This document shows positions 16,396 through 24,246 of a stretch of 64,000 nucleotides of DNA, piece by piece. The translations under genes were made by a program, and so were the position numbers. The stretch comes from Gemmata sp051859125 (GTDB lineage Bacteria; Planctomycetota; Planctomycetia; Gemmatales; Gemmataceae), in assembly GCF_051859125.1 (NCBI RefSeq), contig NZ_JBHYGG010000190.1:3081-67080 (forward strand), read 5' to 3'. The notes below the pieces were generated by a model, which searched no databases, was not told the origin of the DNA, and saw nothing but the letters and a program-made list of their open reading frames with translations. The number at the start of each line of letters is the position of its first letter. Within the stretch, counting starts at the first letter, position 1.

Positions 16396-16854
16396 CTACG
16401 CCATGCGGTCCAGCAGGCGCGCCCGGGCGCGGGCCAGGATCATCGCGTGGTCGAACGCGAGTGCGGGCAACTCATCGAGTGGGAACCACCCCACGGCCGA
16501 GGCATCGTCGGCCGCAATCGGCTTCAAGTCGCCTGGGTTGACCTGTGCCAGATGCGCAACGGATACCGTCCAGCCGCGGGGATCGCGGCCCGGATCGCCG
16601 GCGGTGTACAGTTGTTCCAGATCGGCGACCGTCACCCCCGTCTCCTCGACCAACTCGCGGCGAGCGGCATCGGAGATGCGCTCGTTCTCCTCGACGAAAC
16701 CGCCTGGTAGTGCCCAACTTCCGGCGAACGGATCTTTCTTACGCTGGATGAGCAGCACCCGCGGCCGGGCCTCGCGGGTCGCGATCACAATATCGACTGT
16801 CAAGGCCGGTCGGGGATAATCGTAACTGAACCGCCCGGGGCTCTGAGGCGTCAT
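16396..16854 (-). CDS. Nudix hydrolase
   Basis: A 152-residue Nudix protein. The Nudix box is complete at residues 51-74: GGFVEENERISDAARRELVE followed by ETGV, matching GX5EX7REUXEEXGU, so Mg-dependent cleavage of a nucleoside-diphosphate-linked substrate is expected. The preceding VLLIQRKKDPFAGSWALP is typical of ADP-ribose/NADH-type and 8-oxo-dGTPase-like Nudix proteins, and a closing WFPLDELP.LAFDH segment favours the ADP-ribose pyrophosphatase-like branch. Substrate not certain. The ATG at 16854 has GGAG 9 nt upstream; the longer frame to 17019 overlaps the divergent gene's promoter region. Divergent from the GNAT gene. Confidence 0.88.
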   Translation of the reverse strand: MTPQSPGRFSYDYPRPALTVDIVIATREARPRVLLIQRKKDPFAGSWALPGGFVEENERISDAARRELVEETGVTVADLEQLYTAGDPGRDPRGWTVSVAHLAQVNPGDLKPIAADDASAVGWFPLDELPALAFDHAMILARARARLLDRMA

Positions 16855-16963
16855 TTGGGGACTCCGACCGGGTAACGACTTGGGGCAGGGGCTCTGCGGC
16901 CCCCTTGGGGAACTTACCTGCGGGGCCGCGGACCGCCAACCGAAGGATTTTGGAAGGGCGCGG

Positions 16964-16969
16964 TACAAT
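16964..16969 (+). promoter_or_regulatory. Candidate -10 element (GNAT gene)
   Basis: TACAAT in GCGCGGTACAATGCCG. It overlaps an in-frame ATG at 16968, which argues that translation starts downstream at GTG 17091. Confidence 0.4.
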
Positions 16970-17090
16970 GCCGATGTGGAATCAACCGCCTCGGGTGCCC
17001 GTTCCCGTGGCCCGCACATTTGTCACTGTGATGCCAGATTGTGCGTGCGGCCCGGATCGGTGCCCGCGACAGATCGAGGAGAGGTGCTTT

Positions 17091-17861
17091 GTGCAAGTCA
17101 ACAAGGTGGTCGTCTGGGAGGCGTTCGACGCGGCCGACCCGATGACGCAAGCGGCCGGGCAGCTCTACGAGCAGACGCTCGCCCCCGAGGAACGCATCCC
17201 CTGGTACTGGATCGAGAAGTCGGTCGCGAGCCGAACGAAGTCCAAGCCGGGTAAGGCCGACGGCTGGACCAAGCACCTGCTCCTGGCCGCGCCCGAGGAC
17301 CGCGCCGACGACCCGACCGGGCTCGCGGGGTACGTCTACGGCGCGCTGATCCCCAACTACGCCGGCTACCTCTGCTACATCGGCGTCGCGAACTGGGCGC
17401 GGCGGCTCGGCGTCGGCACGCGGCTGTTCGACCAGTTCTACCGGCAGATGTCGGTGGACGCCGGCGAACTCGGCTCGCAGTTGCCGTTCGTGATCTGGGA
17501 GAGCCACCGGCCCGCGCCGGGGGCGCCCGCGGCCGAGTGGGACCTGTGGGCCGCTCGCACCAAGCTGTTCGACCGCGCCGGCGGGATGTGGGTGGAGGGG
17601 GTCGACTTCTGGTCGCCGAACTTCGCCAGCGACGACGAGACCGGCGACCCGGTCCCGCTGCAACTGTTCGTCAAGCCGATGGCCGAGTCGGCCGGCGAGT
17701 TCGACGCCGACCGGCTGCGGGCCGTGGTCGCTGGCCTGCACCGCGAGGTGTACCACAACGAGCCCGGCAGCGACCTCTACGACCGCACGCTGCCCGCCGG
17801 CTGCAACCCGCGGCTCGTGCCGGCGAAGCTCGCGGGACTGCCGGTCAAGGCAACGAAGTAA
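17091..17861 (+). CDS. GNAT-family N-acetyltransferase
   Basis: A 256-residue protein with an acetyl-CoA-binding core: strand GYLCYIGVANWA followed by RRLGVGTRLFDQFYRQM, which fits the (Q/R)xxGx(G/A) pyrophosphate loop and helix of GNAT enzymes (about residues 88-120). The second half, rich in Trp and Pro and ending CNPRLVPAKLAGLPV, is an extension I do not recognise. Substrate unknown. GTG 17091 is chosen because GAGGAGAGG lies 7 nt upstream and the promoter-like TACAAT at 16964 overlaps the alternative ATG at 16968. It converges on tRNA-Ile across a 35 bp stem-loop. Confidence 0.75.
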   Translation: MQVNKVVVWEAFDAADPMTQAAGQLYEQTLAPEERIPWYWIEKSVASRTKSKPGKADGWTKHLLLAAPEDRADDPTGLAGYVYGALIPNYAGYLCYIGVANWARRLGVGTRLFDQFYRQMSVDAGELGSQLPFVIWESHRPAPGAPAAEWDLWAARTKLFDRAGGMWVEGVDFWSPNFASDDETGDPVPLQLFVKPMAESAGEFDADRLRAVVAGLHREVYHNEPGSDLYDRTLPAGCNPRLVPAKLAGLPVKATK

Positions 17862-17934
17862 GCACGAAGTTCGAAGCACGTAATCCAAAAGCGGGCTGTC
17901 CGCTTTCGGATTACGTGCTTCGAACTTCGTGCTT
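17860..17934. repeat. Inverted repeat, family A (copy 3), 35 bp stem
   Basis: The arms 17860-17894 and 17900-17934 pair over 35 bp with one transition mismatch and only a 5 nt loop. The left arm begins inside the stop codon of the GNAT gene, and the element ends 10 nt before the 3' end of tRNA-Ile, so it separates two convergent transcripts. Confidence 0.92.
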
Positions 17935-17944
17935 CCGGTGACAG

Positions 17945-18016
17945 TAGGTCGGGCGGGAATCGAACCCGCGGTTGCGCGCATATCAGACGCGTGCCGTACC
18001 ACTTGGCTACCGACCT
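17945..18016 (-). tRNA. tRNA-Ile (anticodon GAT)
   Basis: Read on the minus strand, all four arms are present. The acceptor is AGGTCGG/CCGACCT (7 bp), the D-arm GCC-AAGTGGTAC-GGC, and the anticodon stem CGCGT/GCGCG with loop CTGATAT, giving anticodon GAT. The T-arm is GCGGG-TTCGATT-CCCGC and the discriminator base is A. CCA is not encoded. The length is 72 nt. It is an isolated tRNA gene between the GNAT and amidohydrolase genes, transcribed opposite to both. Confidence 0.9.
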
Positions 18017-18060
18017 GTCTCACACACGGACCGCCCGCACGTCTCGCAGGTTCACCCACC

Positions 18061-19296
18061 GTGACTGATTCACGCACGCTCACCGCACGCTGGGTCTTCC
18101 CGGTCGCGGGGCCGCCGCTGGCTCACGGCACCGTCACGGTCGAGGGCGACCGCATCACCGCCGTCGAGCCGCGGGGCGCGCGCACCGCCGACGAAGACCT
18201 TGGCAACGTCGCGATCGTGCCGGGGCTGGTGAACGCGCACACGCACCTCGACCTGAGCGGCGCTCGTGGGCTGATCCCGCCGACCGACCCCGACCACTTC
18301 ACCGAATGGCTCCGCGGCGTGATCGCCTACCGCCGCACCCGCCCCCCCGAGCAGGTCCAGGCCGACATCCGTGCGGGTCTCGCCGAGTGCCTGCGCTTCG
18401 GCACGACGCTGATCGGCGACATCGCGAGCGAGGGGGCGAGTTGGGACGCCGTCGCCGCTGCCCCGACGCGGGCCGTGGTGTTCTGGGAACTGATCGGGCT
18501 GAGCGAGGAGCGATTCAGTGCGTCGCTAGATCGGTGGTCAGGTACCTCGGTGTTGGGCTGGTTTACACCGCCACCGGATGTTCGACCCCGACCCGGAACG
18601 GACCTCTGCCGCTGGGCGGGAAGTCTTCACTCGCCCTACAGCGTGAACGCTCAGTGTGCGAAGGTACTCCTGTGGGTCAACCCTCGTCTAGCTATTCATG
18701 TTGCCGAATCGCGGGCCGAGGCGTTGCTACTCGAAAACCGAGCCGGACCGTTTGTTGAATTTTTAACCGGTCTGGGCGTGTACCAAGAAGGTGCGTTCGC
18801 AAGCAGTTGGGAGGATTTCTTGACCCCGGTTCGCGAGCCGCAAAAATCGTCTTCGGTGCTGCTCGTCCACGCGAACTATCTACCCCGCGACTTCCCGTTT
18901 CGACAGTCTCACTTCGTCGTGTACTGCCCGCGGACGCACGGCGCGTTCCTGCACCCGCCGCACCCGTACCGCGAGTTCCTGAAGCGCGGCGTGCGCGTGT
19001 GCCTCGGTACCGACAGCCTGGCGTCCAACCCGGACCTCGACGTCCTCGCGGAAGCGCGGTTCGTCCACGCGCGGCACCCGGACGTACCTGGCGAGCAGTT
19101 GTTGAAGATGATCACGCTGGCGGGGGCCGAAGCGCTCGGCTTCGCGGCCGAGGCGGGCTCGCTGGAAGTGGGGAAGTCGGCCGATCTGGTCGCGGTGCCG
19201 CTGCCGGACCGCGACGCGGCCGACCCGCACGAGTTGCTGTTCGCCGACCACCCCGGCGCCCGCCGCACGATGTTCCGCGGCAACTGGCGAGAGTAA
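18061..19296 (+). CDS. Amidohydrolase-family deaminase/chlorohydrolase-like protein
   Basis: A 411-residue metal-dependent amidohydrolase of the adenosine/cytosine deaminase-like (SsnA/chlorohydrolase) type. The metal-binding His60 and His62 are in NAHTHLDL, a further His in HVAESRAE, one in YCPRTHGAFL, and the catalytic Asp318 in LGTDSLASN. The small beta-sandwich subdomain uses the N-terminal 55 and C-terminal 50 residues (SLEVGKSADLVAVPL). The substrate is likely an amino-substituted purine, pyrimidine or related ring, not determinable here. The GTG start at 18061 follows the tRNA by 44 bp. Nucleotides about 18510-18870 are noticeably AT-richer than the rest of the gene, with an intact frame, as in the S9 peptidase gene. 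Confidence 0.85.
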   Translation: MTDSRTLTARWVFPVAGPPLAHGTVTVEGDRITAVEPRGARTADEDLGNVAIVPGLVNAHTHLDLSGARGLIPPTDPDHFTEWLRGVIAYRRTRPPEQVQADIRAGLAECLRFGTTLIGDIASEGASWDAVAAAPTRAVVFWELIGLSEERFSASLDRWSGTSVLGWFTPPPDVRPRPGTDLCRWAGSLHSPYSVNAQCAKVLLWVNPRLAIHVAESRAEALLLENRAGPFVEFLTGLGVYQEGAFASSWEDFLTPVREPQKSSSVLLVHANYLPRDFPFRQSHFVVYCPRTHGAFLHPPHPYREFLKRGVRVCLGTDSLASNPDLDVLAEARFVHARHPDVPGEQLLKMITLAGAEALGFAAEAGSLEVGKSADLVAVPLPDRDAADPHELLFADHPGARRTMFRGNWRE

Positions 19297-19301
19297 GTGT
19301 T

Positions 19302-19427
19302 GGCGAGCGGGGGGCGTCAGCCCCCCGAGTGCGAGGCCAACAACGAGTCTGGCGAACCAGAGACGAGCCCGGCGGTCGTCGGTCCCAGTGGGTCGCGCAC
19401 TCGGGGGGCTGACGCCCCCCGCTCGCC
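19302..19427. repeat. Inverted repeat, family G (copy 1), 32 bp perfect arms
   Basis: The arms 19302-19333 and 19396-19427 are exact reverse complements over 32 bp (GGCGAGCGGGGGGCGTCAGC...). Located in the convergent gap 19297-19439. Other copies: 31899-31967, 43419-43459, 50869-50943. Confidence 0.93.
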
Positions 19428-19439
19428 GGGGCAACGCGC

Positions 19440-20525
19440 TCAATCCAGCCCGTGGCGGCGCGAGCGGCGCATGTGCTCGGGGACGATGGGCTGCCACAGC
19501 GCGCCGCCCATCCACCCGCCGCCGATGCCCAGCAGGATGACGCTCGCAATGATCGCGGCGGCCGTTTCCGGCGTGTTGACCGCCTCCATCGGGACCGACA
19601 ACTTGTTGAGCCAGAACCGCAGCGGGGGGAACAGGTGGTCGACCCCGCGCTGGGCCGACAGGCCGAAGATCCCCAGCCCGGCGATCACGCCCGCGAAGAG
19701 CCCGTGTCGGGTGCCGGCGCCCGTGTCGGCCCCGGCGAGCATGGCCCCGCCCAGGCCGAGGAGCAGCGCGAGCTGCCAGGTGATGAACGGGGCCTCGCGG
19801 ATCGAGCTGTGGAACAGGCCGCCGGAGTACCGCTGGACGTACATCCGGAGGTCGTCGGCAACGGTGATGCCCACGACCATGACGGTCGCGCCGATCAGCA
19901 CCCGGGGCCACAACGTCGGCCGCTTCCGCACCGCGTCGGCCACCTCGTTGAGTTGCAGGGAGCTGAGCTTGCCCGCGCCGGGGAGCCCGAGGATGAACTG
20001 CGGGGGCGGGGACCACACCATCGCCGCCAGGAGCCCGCCCAGGAGCCCGAGCGCCACCAGGACGGCGGGCTGCAAGTACAGGCTCAGGTTCTTCGGGTCG
20101 GCCCCGCCCGCGAGGTCGTACCCCAGGAACAGGAGCCCGCACGCGGCCGCGACGATGCCGCCCGTGGTCGAGCCCTTCGACTGCCCGGCCCCGGCGATCA
20201 GCGCCCCAAACACGACCGCCATCCCCTGGAGGCTCTGGTCGGCGATCAGGCCCGTGGACGAGATCCACCACTGGTTCAGGTCGGAGTCGACGGCCCGCAC
20301 GGCCCCGTTGACGAGCCGGCACAGCGCGAGGTAGCCGCCGATCCCCAGCGCGGTGCCGACCAGCACGCGGCCGGCGAGCGTGGGCCGGACCGGGGCCGCC
20401 TCCGCCACCTTCCGGTGCTTCTTGTCGGGCGCGACCTCGTGGGGCATCAACAAAAGGCCGCCGCACCGCGGGCACCGCGACGCGTTCGGGAACGGGGCCT
20501 GGCACGCGGGACAGAACAGGAGCAT
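19440..20525 (-). CDS. Zinc-ribbon polytopic membrane protein, function unknown
   Basis: A 361-residue protein I cannot place in a family. The N-terminus is a zinc ribbon (Cys5, Cys8, Cys18, Cys21 in CPACQAPFPNASRCPRCGG), then a short charged linker. Eight or so hydrophobic segments follow, rich in Gly/Ala/Leu (GRVLVGTALGIGGYLALC, LQPAVLVALGLLGGLLAAMV, ITWQLALLLGLGGAMLAGAD, AAIIASVILLGIGGGWMGGA). The ribbon would be cytoplasmic. The ATG at 20525 directly precedes the ribbon, and a -10-like TACAAT at 20563-20568 fits this start. It converges on the amidohydrolase gene across a family G repeat and is probably monocistronic. Confidence 0.75.
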   Translation of the reverse strand: MLLFCPACQAPFPNASRCPRCGGLLLMPHEVAPDKKHRKVAEAAPVRPTLAGRVLVGTALGIGGYLALCRLVNGAVRAVDSDLNQWWISSTGLIADQSLQGMAVVFGALIAGAGQSKGSTTGGIVAAACGLLFLGYDLAGGADPKNLSLYLQPAVLVALGLLGGLLAAMVWSPPPQFILGLPGAGKLSSLQLNEVADAVRKRPTLWPRVLIGATVMVVGITVADDLRMYVQRYSGGLFHSSIREAPFITWQLALLLGLGGAMLAGADTGAGTRHGLFAGVIAGLGIFGLSAQRGVDHLFPPLRFWLNKLSVPMEAVNTPETAAAIIASVILLGIGGGWMGGALWQPIVPEHMRRSRRHGLD

Positions 20526-20562
20526 ATCGTTTCCCGGGTTCCACCTACGGCGGGCTATGCAC

Positions 20563-20568
20563 ATTGTA
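20563..20568 (-). promoter_or_regulatory. Candidate -10 element (zinc-ribbon membrane protein)
   Basis: TACAAT on the minus strand in GTTCTACAATGTGC, 38 nt upstream of the ATG at 20525. Confidence 0.45.
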
Positions 20569-20589
20569 GAACGGAATTCCCGACCGTGC

Positions 20590-20745
20590 GAAGCAAGAAG
20601 TGGCAGAGATCGGTGGACAGACGCCTTCGGCGGCAGAGGACAGACGCCTTCGGCGACAGAAATCAGAGATCAGACAGACACCTCCGGGTGTACTGCTCTG
20701 TCCTCTGTCCTTTGCCGCCGAAGGCGTCTATCGCCGAAGGCGTTT
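20590..20745. repeat. Inverted repeat, family E (copy), with CGCCTTCGGCG hairpins
   Basis: GCAGAGGACAGACGCCTTCGG (left, about 20633) faces CTGTCCTCTGTCCTTTGCCG (right, from about 20698). CGCCTTCGGCG motifs are interspersed on both arms. It lies in the tandem minus-strand gap between 20750 and the membrane-protein promoter. Confidence 0.75.
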
Positions 20746-20750
20746 GCCCC

Positions 20751-21374
20751 CTACTCGTTTGCGGGCGGGGCGGCCCCGAGCGCGTCGGCCACGTCGCGCA
20801 CGGTCGCGTACCGGATGCCCAGGGCGCACCCCTCCTCGCGGGCCTCCGTCTGGTAGAGCCCGGCGGCGGGCACGTCGATGCCGGCGCTGGCGTCCTCGGC
20901 CAGCCACACGTCGAACCCCGCGAGCTTCAGGTCGCGGGCCGCGTAGAAGCAGCAGATGTTCGTTGCGAGCCCGCACACCACCACGTCCGTGATCCCCGAC
21001 GCCTTCAGAAATGCCGCGAACCCGGGGTGCTGCGCCGTGACGGCGTACGCCTCGAAGTCCGGGTCGTACCCCTTGCGCCACACGCCCGAGAAGCGCTCGG
21101 TGCGGAGCCCCGGGAGGAACTCGGCCCCGGGCGTGCCCATCACGCAGTGCGGCGGGTAGATGTTGTCGCGGCGGCCGAGGAACGAGCAGTGGTCGGCCGG
21201 GTGCCAGTCCTGCGTCGCGTCGATCCGGGCGAAGGGCAGGGCGAGCAGCGCGTTGAGGTGCCCGACGATCGCGAGCCCGCCCGGGACCGGCAGCTCCATC
21301 GGGCAGATCTCGGTGAACCCCTGCTGAACGTCGACGACGAGCAGGGCCGTGGTGCGGGGGTCGAGTGTCGCCAT
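20751..21374 (-). CDS. pncA: Nicotinamidase (isochorismatase-like hydrolase)
   Basis: A 207-residue PncA-type enzyme that deamidates nicotinamide to nicotinic acid for NAD salvage. The catalytic triad is Asp15 (VVDVQQGF), Lys101 (WRKGYDP) and Cys141 (ATNICCF). The metal-site residues Asp56, His58 and His62 stand in ATQDWHPADHCSF. Length and motif spacing match nicotinamidases better than isochorismatases. The ATG at 21374 has no Shine-Dalgarno, but a -10-like TAGAAC (21382-21387, minus strand) ends 7 nt before it, so the mRNA may be leaderless. The C-terminus ends AAPPANE just before a family E repeat. Confidence 0.9.
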   Translation of the reverse strand: MATLDPRTTALLVVDVQQGFTEICPMELPVPGGLAIVGHLNALLALPFARIDATQDWHPADHCSFLGRRDNIYPPHCVMGTPGAEFLPGLRTERFSGVWRKGYDPDFEAYAVTAQHPGFAAFLKASGITDVVVCGLATNICCFYAARDLKLAGFDVWLAEDASAGIDVPAAGLYQTEAREEGCALGIRYATVRDVADALGAAPPANE

Positions 21375-21381
21375 GCGAAAT

Positions 21382-21387
21382 GTTCTA
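21382..21387 (-). promoter_or_regulatory. Candidate -10 element, possibly leaderless pncA
   Basis: TAGAAC on the minus strand followed by 7 nt and the ATG of pncA, which would put the transcription start at or next to the start codon. Confidence 0.3.
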
Positions 21388-21418
21388 TCGGGCGGGTGGG
21401 GGGTTGCGCCAAAAGCAC

Positions 21419-21576
21419 GGCGAGCCGGGAGCGTGAGCGCCCGGCGGTTGGCACGGGACCAAGACCTCCGGTNNNNNNNNNNGGGGGGCGTGCAAATTGC
21501 CGGCGCGGCGGGCTGCTTGGGCTCGGGGGGTGGGTTCTTCTACCTCTACGTCGGTGCGGGTTCGGTCCCGGCTCGC
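21419..21576. repeat. Family B inverted repeat interrupted by an assembly gap
   Basis: The left arm GGCGAGCCGGGAGCGTGAGC starts at 21419 and the matching end CCCGGCTCGCC finishes at 21576. Between them lies the N run 21473-21482, followed by about 80 bp of GC-skewed sequence not seen in other copies. It is probably misassembled. Confidence 0.7.
21473..21482. other. Assembly gap (10 N)
   Basis: Ten unresolved bases inside a family B inverted repeat; true length unknown. Confidence 0.98.
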
Positions 21577-21594
21577 CACGATCCGACTCGAAAC

Positions 21595-22935
21595 TCACTT
21601 CTTGATGAAGCTCTTGTGGATGAGCGCGTTGCCGCGGCCGGCGTCGCGGGACTCCGAACTCAGCCCGGCCGCGTCCTCGACGCGCTGCACGTTCAACCGG
21701 TTCCCCGCGGCCGCGGGCGTCTGCACCGCGGCCGCGGGCTGCGGGTTGACGGCCACGTTGCTGCCGCGCATCCCGTAATATTGCTGGAGCCGCTGCCGCT
21801 GGTTGTCGGTCCGGTTCCGCAGTTGGACGGTCTCCTGGATCGATTCTTGCTGTTGAACCAGCGCCTGGCCGCTGCCGTTCGCGGTCACGATCGGGTTCAC
21901 CGCCGTGTCCGGCGCGTTCGGCTGGCCCAGCCCGTCTTCGACCCAATAGAAGTTCCGCGCAGGGGCCGGGCCGGGGCAATTCAGCGCCACCGAGTCTTGG
22001 CGGGCGGCACCGTCGCATGCGGCCGCGGACGGCTGTTGGCCGGCGAGCGCGAGGAACCGCTCGACCTCGGGCACGGTCGGCACGGGCGGGAGCGGGCGGT
22101 CGGACTGCTCGGCGACCGCGTCGGCGGCCTGCGACCGGAGAAGCCGCGGCCACGCCTTCTGGAACATCGCGTTCGAGCCGTAGACCTCGGCCCCGGTCAC
22201 CTGCCCGTTGACGAGGAACACGCACCCGATCACGTTCCTCTTGCCCTCGCCGCCGGCCCGCAGCGCCGCCTCGAACTCAGCGACCTTCTGCTGGAGCGTC
22301 TTGTTCTCCAGGGTGAGCTGGAAGCTCGTCGCCGAATCCGGGGCGTTCACCGTGGTGCCGAGGTTCCTCGTGAACTTGTCCTGGTTCTCCTTCACGTTGT
22401 CCCACACCTCGGACTGCTGGCGGGTGGCGTTGGCGTACGCGAGCTTGGAGCCGACGATCCGCTGGTCCGACTTGGTGAAGTGCGTGCTGGCCTCGGCCCC
22501 GCGGCCCTGCCACCGCCCGGCCTCGACGCAGTGCGCCGGGAACGGCACGCGGCCCGACTTCGGGGGCACGAGCATGTCGGTGGCGAACACGCGGTCCTGC
22601 CGGCCGCCCTTGATGATGTCGCCCTCCTGCACGAACAGCTCGTAGTCGTCGGAGTTGTTCTCGACCTGGAGCGTGTTCACGTTGCCGGTCTCGTGGACGA
22701 CCGCCCACCCGGCGTCGAGCGCCTCGGCGAGCGTGGCGACCTTGTGCGCGTCGCTCACCGCGTCCGGCCCGTGAACGAAGAACACGGTGAGGTTGCCGTG
22801 GGTGAGCGGGGCCGAGACCCGGGGCTGCTCGGCAGCCGTTGCGGACCGGGCAGGAGCGGCCGCTCCGCCGCCGGCGAACCACAGGCCCGCGAGGGCCAGG
22901 GCGACGACACCGAACGCTGCGTGTGACGACTTCAC
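21595..22935 (-). CDS. Secreted ARPP-1-like (DUF6569) domain protein
   Basis: A 446-residue exported protein. After a signal segment (KSSHAAFGVVALALAGLWFAGG), residues about 45-290 resemble the ARPP-1 domain: NLTVFFVHGPDA, LAEALDAGWAVVHETGNVNT, LQVENNSDDYELFVQEGDII, KGGRQDRVFATDMLVPP, and FPAHCVEAGRWQGRG. That domain has no proven activity; it may bind or process a surface ligand. The last 130 residues are Gln/Asn-rich and disordered-looking. GTG 22935 is chosen because GGAGG lies 8 nt upstream and the signal peptide begins there; the frame extends to 23058. A -10-like TACAAT at 23001-23006 supports it. Divergent from the TIGR02996 gene. Confidence 0.72.
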   Translation of the reverse strand: MKSSHAAFGVVALALAGLWFAGGGAAAPARSATAAEQPRVSAPLTHGNLTVFFVHGPDAVSDAHKVATLAEALDAGWAVVHETGNVNTLQVENNSDDYELFVQEGDIIKGGRQDRVFATDMLVPPKSGRVPFPAHCVEAGRWQGRGAEASTHFTKSDQRIVGSKLAYANATRQQSEVWDNVKENQDKFTRNLGTTVNAPDSATSFQLTLENKTLQQKVAEFEAALRAGGEGKRNVIGCVFLVNGQVTGAEVYGSNAMFQKAWPRLLRSQAADAVAEQSDRPLPPVPTVPEVERFLALAGQQPSAAACDGAARQDSVALNCPGPAPARNFYWVEDGLGQPNAPDTAVNPIVTANGSGQALVQQQESIQETVQLRNRTDNQRQRLQQYYGMRGSNVAVNPQPAAAVQTPAAAGNRLNVQRVEDAAGLSSESRDAGRGNALIHKSFIKK

Positions 22936-23000
22936 GGGTAAACCCTCCGCCGAGGTGAGAGGCAGGCGCGAACCCCGAGATGGGACGACCGGTCGTTCCG

Positions 23001-23006
23001 ATTGTA
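23001..23006 (-). promoter_or_regulatory. Candidate -10 element (ARPP-1-like gene)
   Basis: TACAAT on the minus strand in GGGTTACAATCGG, 66 nt upstream of the GTG start at 22935. Confidence 0.45.
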
Positions 23007-23075
23007 ACCCGTGCGACCCCGCGAACGCGAGGCTAAGCTGGTAACGGGCGGGTAACATGTCTGCGAGGGAATCCG

Positions 23076-23816
23076 ATGCCGCCGCCGGGGTTCGAACCGT
23101 TCCTGCGGGCGATCTGCGCCGACCCCGAGGACGACACCGTCCGCCTCGCTTACGCCGACTGGCTCGATGAGAACGGCGACCCCGACCGGGCCGAGTTCAT
23201 CCGGTTGCAGGTGGCCGCACCGCAGCGCCCGAAGGGACCAGATGAACGTTCCGCACGCGAAGCGATCCTGTGGCGGGACAACGTGTCCCGTTGGAACCAA
23301 GAAGTGCCGACGCTCAGAGGCATCGATTGGGCTTGGGAGTACCGGCGCGGGTTCTTGTTTCAGTTCAGCGCTGTCGCAGGCAAGTGGTTTCTGGAACACC
23401 GCGCTCTACTGTTTGCTTCCGCGCCAATTCTGTCGCTGGTGATCAACGACGCGGGTCAGGGAACTTTGGAGAAGGTGTTCGCTGTCCCCGAGATCGGGCA
23501 ACTCACGCAACTCTCGCTGCACAACTGTCGGATCAGTCCGGGATTCTTCCGAGTCGTGAGCGGGTGCCCGCAACTCCCCAACCTTCGCGAGCTGCGATTC
23601 GATCGCCGGCACGGGTTACCACTTCGCCAGAGCCTCACCGACGGAGAAGCTCGCGAACTCGCAGAGACGCCGATGCTCCCTCGTTTGGAGATCATCTCGA
23701 CCGACGGCTGGATCAGCGAGGACGCGGAGCGGTTGCTCCTTCGACGGTTTAGGACCGTTCGCTCGGGCCACCGGTATCGACCCGGAGTTCCGCCTCCCGG
23801 TAGCCCACCTCCGTGA
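23076..23816 (+). CDS. TIGR02996 domain-containing protein
   Basis: A 246-residue protein whose N-terminus (FLRAICADPEDDTVRLAYAD, then WLDENGDPDRAEFIRLQ) is the TIGR02996 domain, strongly expanded in Gemmata-type planctomycetes. The remainder has leucine-rich-repeat-like spacing (LTQLSLHNCRI, LPNLRELRFD, MLPRLEIISTDGW), common in this group and consistent with a protein-binding scaffold. Function unknown. The C-terminal two thirds are lower in GC than neighbouring genes. The 3' end overlaps the convergent JAMM peptidase gene by 68 bp, which is unusual. The ATG at 23076 begins MPPPGFEPFL. Confidence 0.85.
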   Translation: MPPPGFEPFLRAICADPEDDTVRLAYADWLDENGDPDRAEFIRLQVAAPQRPKGPDERSAREAILWRDNVSRWNQEVPTLRGIDWAWEYRRGFLFQFSAVAGKWFLEHRALLFASAPILSLVINDAGQGTLEKVFAVPEIGQLTQLSLHNCRISPGFFRVVSGCPQLPNLRELRFDRRHGLPLRQSLTDGEARELAETPMLPRLEIISTDGWISEDAERLLLRRFRTVRSGHRYRPGVPPPGSPPP

Positions 23817-24198
23817 GCCACCAGGCGCGAGCGACGGGTTCCGGGGCGGCGAGGCTCACGATCAGGTGCGCGGCGGTCTCGCCGTAGGTGTTGCGGGCGA
23901 CGTCGCGGCGGCTGGGCACCGGGGCCGATGTCGGGTGCGAGTGGTAGATCGCCAGCAGTTCCAGCCCGCCCTCGCGCATCGCACGGAAGGCGCTCAGCAT
24001 GTCGCGGGCGTTGCTCTCGTACTCGGTCGCGCTCGCGGCGTCGTTGCGGACCGGGTAGCGCGCGGCCACTGTGCCGACGCCGCCGGCGATGCGGCCCGCG
24101 AGCAGCCCGCAGCACTCCAGCGGCGCGTCGGCGAGTGCGTGCGCAACGACATCGCCGAGGAGTGCGGCGGGGATCACGAGTCGCTCGAACGGTGGCAT
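23749..24198 (-). CDS. M67-family JAMM metallopeptidase (Mov34/MPN/PAD-1)
   Basis: A 149-residue JAMM/MPN+ domain protein. The zinc-site pattern is complete: Glu28 (PLECCGLLAG), then HSHPTSAPVPSRRD giving His86, His88, Ser96 and Asp99. Bacterial members cleave a C-terminal extension from ubiquitin-like sulfur carriers such as ThiS/MoaD relatives or act in related pathways. No ThiS, MoeB or cysteine synthase partner is adjacent here. The start at ATG 24198 lacks a Shine-Dalgarno; TAAAAT (24205-24210, minus strand) ends exactly 6 nt before it, suggesting a leaderless mRNA. The 3' end overlaps the TIGR02996 gene by 68 bp. Confidence 0.9.
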   Translation of the reverse strand: MPPFERLVIPAALLGDVVAHALADAPLECCGLLAGRIAGGVGTVAARYPVRNDAASATEYESNARDMLSAFRAMREGGLELLAIYHSHPTSAPVPSRRDVARNTYGETAAHLIVSLAAPEPVARAWWLTEVGYREAELRVDTGGPSERS

Positions 24199-24204
24199 GG
24201 GGTG

Positions 24205-24210
24205 ATTTTA
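24205..24210 (-). promoter_or_regulatory. Candidate -10 element, leaderless JAMM gene
   Basis: TAAAAT on the minus strand, 6 nt before the ATG at 24198. With normal promoter geometry the transcript would begin at the start codon. Confidence 0.4.
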
Positions 24211-24246
24211 CCAAACGCCTCACCCGGAGGGTTGAGGCGGGTGCTC

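Noticed and set aside
23086..23100. GGTTCGAACC-like tRNA T-loop
   Set aside because: It encodes the conserved PGFEPFL start of the TIGR02996 protein, and no acceptor or anticodon stem can be drawn around it.
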